This document shows positions 12,598-17,154 of a DNA stretch of 17,154 bases, one piece after another (within the stretch, counting starts at the first letter, position 1; every line of letters begins with the position of its first letter). Source of the stretch: JAHFIW01 sp035495855 (GTDB lineage: Bacteria; Patescibacteriota; Patescibacteriia; SG8-24); contig DATJFD010000043.1 in assembly GCA_035495855.1 (NCBI GenBank), forward strand, positions 1-17,154. The letters run 5' to 3'. The translations under genes and the position numbers were made by a program. The notes below the pieces were generated by a model. It saw nothing but the letters and a program-made list of their open reading frames with translations, was not told where the DNA came from and made no database searches.

Positions 12598-15066
12598 TCA
12601 GTGCGCCCGTATGTACGCCGGAGTAGCGCGCAGTATCTTGTCGTCCCCGGTCTTCGGCGTGCCGCGGCCGTCGCTGTTGGAGGTCGTGAAGTAAAGATAG
12701 CCGTCCGGCCCGAGCACCATGGCGCGCAGGCGTCCGAACGCGTTCTTGAGATGCGTCTTCACCGCCGTGACGTTGCCGGCGGCGTCGAAGGTCGCCTCGT
12801 ACACCGCGCTCCCGCGGAGTCCGGAGAAGAACAGCGACCCGTCCGCGTAGGCGATGCCCGAAGGCGCCCAGGTGACGTCCGGTCCCGAGTTCCAGACCGG
12901 CGTCACCATGCCGGCCGCGGTCTTGTTGCCCTCGATGACCGGCCAGCCGTAGTTCGAACCTTTGACGATGAGGTTCAACTCGTCGAGGCCCGACGTCGCT
13001 CCCGAGCGCCCGTGCTCCGTCTCCCACAGCCTGCCGCGGGAGTCCCAGGCGAGGCCCTGCGCGTTGCGGTGGCCGTAGTCCCAGACGCGCGTGCCGAACG
13101 GGTTGTCCGCGGGGCGGCCGCCGTCGGGATCGATACGCAAGGTCTTGCCGGCGAGCGAATTCTTGTCCTGCGCGAGCGACGAAGTGCTCGCGTCGCCCGT
13201 CGTGACATAGAGCATCCCGTCCGGGCCGAAGGCGATCTGTCCGCCGTCGTGATAGATCGCGGAAGGAATGCCGTCGAGGACGACCTTCTCGTCCGTCAGG
13301 CGGTCGCCCTCGAACGTGAAGCGCGACACGCGGTTGCGCTTGCCGTTCGATTCGATGGTGTAATAGAGGTAGATGTACTTGTTCTCCGAGAACCGCGGGT
13401 GCAGGGCGATGCCCATGAGGCCGCCCTCGCCGTACGTCGGCACCGACGGCAGCGCGATGGTCGCGGGCTGCTTGCCGATGCGCCGCAGCGTGCCCGGCCG
13501 CTCGGTGACGAGCAGGTCGCCGTCGGGCAGGAAGGCGAGGTCCCACGGCACGTTGAGGCCGTCGGCCACCGCCTGCGCCGCGTTCGGATCCGGCGTCGGC
13601 AGGCCGCCCGTCGCCGGAGAGCCGTAGAAATGGAAATCGGCGTCGCTCACGACCAGCACGGACGCCGGGTCGCGGCCGAGCGACCGCAGTGCGTCGATGG
13701 AGCCGATCTCCTTCTTCTCGCCGCCCATGATCTGGTAGACCGTCTTTTCGCCCGCGCGGAGGATGAGGTCCGTGTCGCGGTAGGAATCGAAGTCCTGCTT
13801 GTCGATGTCCATGATGACGCCGCCGTAGGACGCGAGCACCTCGAGCGAGCGCAGGTGGCGCCGGTAGCCGGTCTCGTTGACCAGGTAGACCTCCGGCGTG
13901 CCGGCCAGGCGTATGAGGTTCCCGCGCGGGATGACGTCGACGATGCTCTGCGGCAGGACGCGGACGTCGCCCAGCGCGAAACCGTAGGACGAAAAGATCT
14001 CCGGCGTGCGCAGCGGCCGGCGCTTGTTCCCCTTGATGACGAACACCGCGGGGTCCTTGTCGCCGCGCAGCAGCATCCCGTCGGGGAAGACGTTGCGCGT
14101 CGTGACGAACGGCGCGCCGTAGGCGACCGGCTTCATCACGCCTTTGGCGGCGTCGAGCTCCACGAACGTGGCGCTCACGTTGTTGTCGCGCCGCTTCTCG
14201 ATGAACTTGCCGCGCGGGTCGACGTTGAAGGTCAGCTTGTACAGGCCGGGCGGGATGTCCTGCACGTCGACGTACTGGTCGGGCAGCGACGAAGCGTACC
14301 GGTCGGCCCAGCCGATGGACACGCCCTGGCGGCGGCTGGTGCAGCCCGCGAAGTAGCCGTAACGCGGCGTGTCGGGCCACGACGGCGCGACGGCCATGTC
14401 GTCGCGCATGCAGAACGTGGTCTTCTTGGTGCTGCCCGAGACGTTCGAGCCGGTCGCGACGGGCTCGAGCCCGTAGTCCGCGAAATCGAGATAATGGTAA
14501 TGACGATGGGCCTGATGCCAAAAGAAGCTGCCGACGAGCGGATCGCGGTACGTGCCGAACGAGTTGCGGATGTGCTGGTACGTGGGCTCGTACGCGTCGG
14601 CCGTCGTGTCGGTCCCGGGATGCGACACGAGCTCGAACCTGCCGTGGCCCGCGTTCCAGAAGAGGGCGGTGAAGCGCAGCACCTTGCGGCCGGCGACCGT
14701 GTCGAGACGGAGGTCCTGGGCCGCGAACGGGACGAGGTCGGGCAACACTTCCTTCTCGCCGGGCAGCGCCATGTTCGTATACGTGTCGATGGGTTCGCCG
14801 TCGGGGAACTTCGCGACCTCCGCGAGCGGCACCGTCACGACATCGCTCCAATGGAAATCATGCGCGGTGAAGGCCTCGGCGGAAACGATCCAGCGCTTGC
14901 GCCCGTCCTCGACGAAGTAGACCCGCGGGTCCCCGGCCTCCGCCCGGATGAAGGCGCCGTTCTCGGGGAGCGCGGCCTCGGTGGCGGTCTGCGCGCCCGC
15001 CGCGGCGGGAAGGAGCGCCACGCCCAGGGCGGCGGCCAGGATCGCGGCGCGGAAATAGTTGCACAT
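12598..15066 (-). CDS. secreted lysyl oxidase domain fused to PQQ-dependent glucose/sorbosone dehydrogenase-like propeller
   Basis: An 822-residue exported protein. Residues 1-25 are a signal peptide. A ~55-residue repeat of the form VYxVxxGxKRxIxS (about 35-93) comes first. Residues ~105-304 form a lysyl oxidase domain: copper ligands H187, H189, H191 (HRHYH), K215 before TTFC, and Y257 in ADRY, equivalent to the Lys/Tyr pair that makes the LTQ cofactor in animal enzymes; PPGLYKLTFNVDP and RDNN follow. Three more of the short repeats span ~328-487. Residues ~500-815 are a glucose/sorbosone dehydrogenase propeller (GEGGLMGIALHPRF, HDGGQIAFGPDG with H606, GHRNAQGLAWD, NYGWP). Lysyl oxidases oxidise peptidyl lysine to aldehydes, the propeller family oxidises sugars. 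ATG 15066 follows TATACT by eight bases, so the mRNA should be leaderless. Confidence 0.85.
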   Translation of the reverse strand: MCNYFRAAILAAALGVALLPAAAGAQTATEAALPENGAFIRAEAGDPRVYFVEDGRKRWIVSAEAFTAHDFHWSDVVTVPLAEVAKFPDGEPIDTYTNMALPGEKEVLPDLVPFAAQDLRLDTVAGRKVLRFTALFWNAGHGRFELVSHPGTDTTADAYEPTYQHIRNSFGTYRDPLVGSFFWHQAHRHYHYLDFADYGLEPVATGSNVSGSTKKTTFCMRDDMAVAPSWPDTPRYGYFAGCTSRRQGVSIGWADRYASSLPDQYVDVQDIPPGLYKLTFNVDPRGKFIEKRRDNNVSATFVELDAAKGVMKPVAYGAPFVTTRNVFPDGMLLRGDKDPAVFVIKGNKRRPLRTPEIFSSYGFALGDVRVLPQSIVDVIPRGNLIRLAGTPEVYLVNETGYRRHLRSLEVLASYGGVIMDIDKQDFDSYRDTDLILRAGEKTVYQIMGGEKKEIGSIDALRSLGRDPASVLVVSDADFHFYGSPATGGLPTPDPNAAQAVADGLNVPWDLAFLPDGDLLVTERPGTLRRIGKQPATIALPSVPTYGEGGLMGIALHPRFSENKYIYLYYTIESNGKRNRVSRFTFEGDRLTDEKVVLDGIPSAIYHDGGQIAFGPDGMLYVTTGDASTSSLAQDKNSLAGKTLRIDPDGGRPADNPFGTRVWDYGHRNAQGLAWDSRGRLWETEHGRSGATSGLDELNLIVKGSNYGWPVIEGNKTAAGMVTPVWNSGPDVTWAPSGIAYADGSLFFSGLRGSAVYEATFDAAGNVTAVKTHLKNAFGRLRAMVLGPDGYLYFTTSNSDGRGTPKTGDDKILRATPAYIRAH

Positions 15067-15073
15067 ATAGTAA

Positions 15074-15082
15074 AGTATACCA
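15074..15082 (-). promoter_or_regulatory. extended -10 promoter of the lysyl oxidase fusion gene
   Basis: On the minus strand TGGTATACT occupies 15082-15074, identical to the box at 12203-12211. The ATG begins eight bases after its final T. No -35 match is evident. Confidence 0.6.
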
Positions 15083-15093
15083 TGGCGTGACCC

Positions 15094-15122
15094 TTGCTTT
15101 TTTCCCCAAGTCACGCTATTCT
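15094..15122 (+). promoter_or_regulatory. candidate promoter of the M23 peptidase gene
   Basis: TTGCTT (15094-15099), 17 nt, TATTCT (15117-15122), about 20 bases before the ATG at 15143; divergent from the fusion-gene promoter. The match is modest. Confidence 0.4.
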
Positions 15123-15142
15123 CAACCGTTTTCCCCGAACCC

Positions 15143-15871
15143 ATGCCCGAAAAGGCCCGCACGTCAACCCTCGCCCTCGCCGCCCTGATCGCCGTCTCCA
15201 CGGCGACCGCGGGTGCTTTCGGGTTCTCGACCGGCCTGGACGCCTGGACCGAGCGGCACTACGCGGAGACGGCGGCCCTGCCCCGCGCGGAGAACTACGT
15301 TCCTCCCGCCGCGGCCGCGCCCGACGTTCCGAAGCATCGCCTCGTCCCGGCCCGCGCCGTCGTCCATCGCCTTCCCGCGCCGATCGCCCGCGCTTCCGAA
15401 CGCGTGACGAAGAAGCCGTTCGGTCTCGAGGTCCATCCGGAGACCTCGCCCGTGCCCAACGACAAGTTCAACGGCTTCCACGTCGGCGTCGACTTCGAGA
15501 CCTTCGATGACGAACTGGATGCGGCGGTCCCGATCTCCGCCGTCTGCGACGGCCCGCTCCTCTTCAAGAAGTGGGCCACGGGCTACGGCGGCGTCGCCGT
15601 GCAGGGCTGCGTCATCGGCGCCGAAGAGGTCTCGGTCATCTACGGGCATCTCGACGTCGCGAGCGTCCGCGCCGAGCCCGGCGAACGCCTCGCGGCCGGC
15701 GAATTCGTCGGCGACCTCGGCGCCGGTCACACCGAGCAGACCGACGGTGCGCGCAAGCACCTGCATCTCGGCATCCGCCTCGGTCGCACGGGCGACATCC
15801 GCGGCTACGTGAAGGACCCGGCGGACGAGGCGCTCTTCCTCGACGCGCGCGACTACCTCGCACTCGAATAA
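15143..15871 (+). CDS. M23 family metallopeptidase (LytM/lysostaphin-like), exported
   Basis: A 242-residue protein with an N-terminal hydrophobic signal or anchor (about 8-30), a proline/alanine-rich linker, and an M23 domain from residue ~90. Zinc-binding motifs are HVGVD (H113, D117) and HLH (H206, H208), with YGHLD (H169) between them. The opening KKPFGLEVHPETSPVPNDKFNGFHVGVD closely follows the style of M23 proteins I know from Patescibacteria. The enzyme should cut peptide cross-links in peptidoglycan, outside the membrane, in cell-wall turnover or division. It is divergent from the secreted fusion gene. No Shine-Dalgarno site precedes the ATG; the next in-frame starts would remove the signal. 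The TAA lies inside the terminator stem. Confidence 0.9.
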   Translation: MPEKARTSTLALAALIAVSTATAGAFGFSTGLDAWTERHYAETAALPRAENYVPPAAAAPDVPKHRLVPARAVVHRLPAPIARASERVTKKPFGLEVHPETSPVPNDKFNGFHVGVDFETFDDELDAAVPISAVCDGPLLFKKWATGYGGVAVQGCVIGAEEVSVIYGHLDVASVRAEPGERLAAGEFVGDLGAGHTEQTDGARKHLHLGIRLGRTGDIRGYVKDPADEALFLDARDYLALE

Positions 15872-15898
15872 GACCGGCCATCAGGCCGGTCTTATTTG
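15867..15898 (+). terminator. terminator of the M23 peptidase gene
   Basis: A perfect 13-bp stem AATAAGACCGGCC (15867-15879) / GGCCGGTCTTATT (15884-15896) with loop ATCA. The U-tract is interrupted (UUAUUUG), so efficiency may be moderate; the stem is symmetrical for both strands. Confidence 0.75.
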
Positions 15899-15923
15899 CA
15901 GCCTCACGTAAGGAGCCGGCCGT

Positions 15924-15995
15924 CCGGTCAGGCCAGCGGCGACCCAGGACCCATAATCCCATGGGTCCTGAAATGGTCGCCGCTGGCCTGACCGG
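15924..15995. repeat. long perfect inverted repeat (21-bp outer stem, 8-bp inner stem)
   Basis: Bases 15924-15944 are the exact reverse complement of 15975-15995 (arms begin CCGGTCAGGCC). Inside, GGACCCAT (15947-15954) pairs with ATGGGTCC (15961-15968) around AATCCC. There is no U-tract, so this is not a standard terminator; function unknown. Confidence 0.88.
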
Positions 15996-16045
15996 CCCGG
16001 CCTTCGCGCCGGAAAAGAAGCTTCCCGGAGATTTTTGAACAACAA

Positions 16046-16304
16046 AGAAATCCGGCCTCAGGGAAAAGGCGCTGCCGCATCTCACCGGGCCGGATTTCTG
16101 GCAGGACCTTAGAGGCTGCTTCGATGGTGCGGTGGGTTCTGGACCCCGGGTCAAGCCCGGGGTGACAAAAGAAACTGTCACCCCGCACTTGATGCGGGGT
16201 CTAGAAATGATGACTGCCCGTACCATCGAAGCCGGGCTAAGAGATCCGCCGAGAAATCCGGCCCGTCGAGATCAGTTGGCGCTCCATTCTTGGGGCCGGA
16301 TTTC
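16046..16304. repeat. nested composite palindromic element with a mirrored REP-like pair
   Basis: Outer hairpins at both ends use the same stem: AGAAATCCGGCC (16046-16057) with GGCCGGATTTCT (16088-16099), and GAAATCCGGCCC (16253-16264) with GGGCCGGATTTC (16293-16304). Inside these, GCTTCGATGGTGCGG (16118-16132) pairs with CCGTACCATCGAAGC (16218-16232) at 14 of 15 positions. The core is two 31-nt mirrored units (16137-16167 and 16176-16206), each a hairpin of its own: CCCCGGG/CCCGGGG and CCCCGCA/TGCGGGG. No coding capacity; resembles a REP/BIME- or MITE-like element. Confidence 0.8.
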
Positions 16305-16340
16305 CATCGTTCATAGAATTTCCGGCAGCCGATACACGAA

Positions 16341-16429
16341 CCGCGGGTGGCAGGGTTTTGGGGGACCCCGCTGGCGCGCAGGGCTTGTCCCGAGCACCTG
16401 CGGGGTCAAAACCCTGACAGGACCCGCGG
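16341..16429. repeat. long imperfect inverted repeat
   Basis: Three blocks in 16341-16371 (CCGCGGGT, CAGGGTTTTG, ACCCCGC) find their reverse complements in the same nested order in 16400-16429, around a 28-nt loop, with small bulges between blocks. No U-tract follows on either strand. Confidence 0.75.
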
Positions 16430-16492
16430 GGTTGCAGCATGAAGGGCACGCAGATATGACCGGCCGGCTTCGTATCTCCGGGCGCCATACGG

Positions 16493-16498
16493 TACACT
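16493..16498 (+). promoter_or_regulatory. -10 box of the C39-like lipoprotein gene
   Basis: TACACT at 16493-16498 ends seven bases before the ATG at 16505, the same spacing as in the methyltransferase gene, predicting transcription from or next to the start codon. Confidence 0.5.
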
Positions 16499-16504
16499 GC
16501 ACGC

Positions 16505-17154
16505 ATGCGCGACCGAACCATCCCCTTCCTCCTGCTCGCCGCCTGCCTCCTGCCCGGTTGCGCCTGGCGCCGCTCGCCCCCGGCCGCTTCCATCAACGTG
16601 CCCTTCACGTCGCAGGCGCCGGCCGGCGACTGGTCCGAACCGTGGCAGAACGCCTGCGAAGAAACGTCCATCTATATGGTAGGGAGTTTCTACGCCGAGG
16701 AACCCATCAAACGCGACCAGGCCATCGCCCGCATCAAGGAGATCTTCCGCGTGAAGCAGGAGAAGTTCCGCGTGAGCAAGGACGAATCGCTCGAGACCAT
16801 CGCCGCGCTCATCGAGGAGCTCGGGCTGCCGTGGAAGGCGCGCATCGTCTACGACCCGAAGCTCGAGGACATCAAGGCCGAGCTCGCCGAAGGCCGCCCG
16901 GTGATCGCGCCGGTCTACGCCCCGGCCCTGGGCAACCCCTACTACGGCTCCCCCGCCCCCGACTACCACGTGCTCGTGCTCACCGGCTACGACGACGCGG
17001 CCGGCGTCTTCATCGTGAACGATCCCGGAACGCGCCGCGGCGAAGGCCTCCGCTTCCCTTACGCGACGATGATGGGCGCGATCCACGACCTCGACGCGAA
17101 GGACGTACGCAACGGCAAGAAGGCGGTGCTGTTCACGAGCCAATCGGATTGGAC
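16505..17154 (+). CDS. C39-like (Peptidase_C39_2) cysteine peptidase family lipoprotein, 3' end outside the window
   Basis: The frame is open from the ATG at 16505 to the window end (216 codons, no stop). Residues 1-19 form a lipoprotein signal with lipobox LPGC (lipidated C19). The following domain reads INVPFTSQAPAGDW...NACEETSIYM with candidate nucleophile C51, then DYHVLVLTGYD with the expected histidine and VNDPGT with the expected aspartate; this is the order of the Peptidase_C39_2 papain-like family. Members are envelope proteins thought to cut peptides or bind them, with few substrates known. The start is set by the lipoprotein signal and by TACACT seven bases upstream; there is no Shine-Dalgarno site. 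The gene lies downstream of the palindrome block. Confidence 0.85.
   Translation, partial: MRDRTIPFLLLAACLLPGCAWRRSPPAASINVPFTSQAPAGDWSEPWQNACEETSIYMVGSFYAEEPIKRDQAIARIKEIFRVKQEKFRVSKDESLETIAALIEELGLPWKARIVYDPKLEDIKAELAEGRPVIAPVYAPALGNPYYGSPAPDYHVLVLTGYDDAAGVFIVNDPGTRRGEGLRFPYATMMGAIHDLDAKDVRNGKKAVLFTSQSDW

Larger units (their letters stand above)
15872..16504. other. 633-nt intergenic region without a credible gene, filled with palindromes
   Basis: Between the M23 and C39-like genes no frame on either strand has a plausible protein; the short open frames simply read through the inverted repeats. From left to right it holds the M23 terminator, a 72-nt hairpin (15924-15995), a small CCGGC/GCCGG hairpin (15997-16012), a nested composite palindrome (16046-16304), a further long imperfect palindrome (16341-16429), and the -10 box of the C39-like gene (16493-16498). 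Confidence 0.75.

Noticed and set aside
12601..15090. Very long open frame on the plus strand opposite the lysyl oxidase fusion
   Set aside because: Composition is Arg/Val/Asp-rich with no domain; it mirrors the high GC of the real gene on the other strand. The same applies to long frames opposite purF and the helicase.
15928..16226. Minus-strand open frames in the palindrome block with HPGLDPGSR-type peptides
   Set aside because: These are the well-known spurious translations of REP-like palindromes; no start context or conserved domain supports a gene.

Overview
The window is GC-rich bacterial DNA, densely coded on both strands, with short genes that mostly form their own transcription units closed by hairpin terminators. 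No rRNA, tRNA, CRISPR array, transposase or phage gene is visible, and UGA acts as an ordinary stop. The M23 peptidase, the C39-like lipoprotein, the repeat-bearing secreted protein and the many small single-gene units resemble what I know from Patescibacteria (CPR; for example Uhrbacteria-like lineages). That assignment is an inference from protein flavour, held at moderate confidence, because no ribosomal marker is present.

Layout. 1-202: 3' end of a Bax inhibitor-1 family membrane protein. 271-1518 (-): drug/H+ antiporter-like MFS transporter, divergent from 1624-2691 (+), an unknown polytopic membrane protein. 2720-3523 and 3692-4507 (-): two tandem paralogous PlsC-like acyltransferases. 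4625-5830 (+): class I/II aminotransferase. 5907-6734 (-): purC. 6804-7376 (+): class I SAM methyltransferase. 7399-8100 (-): lipoprotein with a trypsin/HtrA-like fold whose catalytic triad appears lost. 8305-8937 (+): unknown protein. 9134-10516 (+): purF. 10722-12167 (+): DEAD-box RNA helicase with a structured leader. 12220-12474 (+): small unknown protein. 12598-15066 (-): secreted lysyl oxidase / PQQ-type sugar dehydrogenase fusion, divergent from 15143-15871 (+), an M23 peptidase. 15872-16504: a non-coding block of nested palindromes. 16505-17154 (+): C39-like lipoprotein, cut by the window end.

The genes form no single pathway. Themes are cell-envelope work (acyltransferases, transporter, M23 and C39 peptidases, lipoproteins, secreted oxidase), purine synthesis (purC and purF, unlinked to other pur genes here) and RNA handling (helicase).

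The most unusual signals are: (1) five intergenic elements built from 7-nt repeats, four arranged as inverted repeats, each locus with its own heptad sequence; (2) the lysyl oxidase-quinoprotein dehydrogenase fusion with both active sites apparently intact; (3) the triad-less HtrA-like lipoprotein; (4) the palindrome island at 15867-16429; (5) recurring TGn-extended -10 boxes lying so close to the start codon that several mRNAs should be leaderless.
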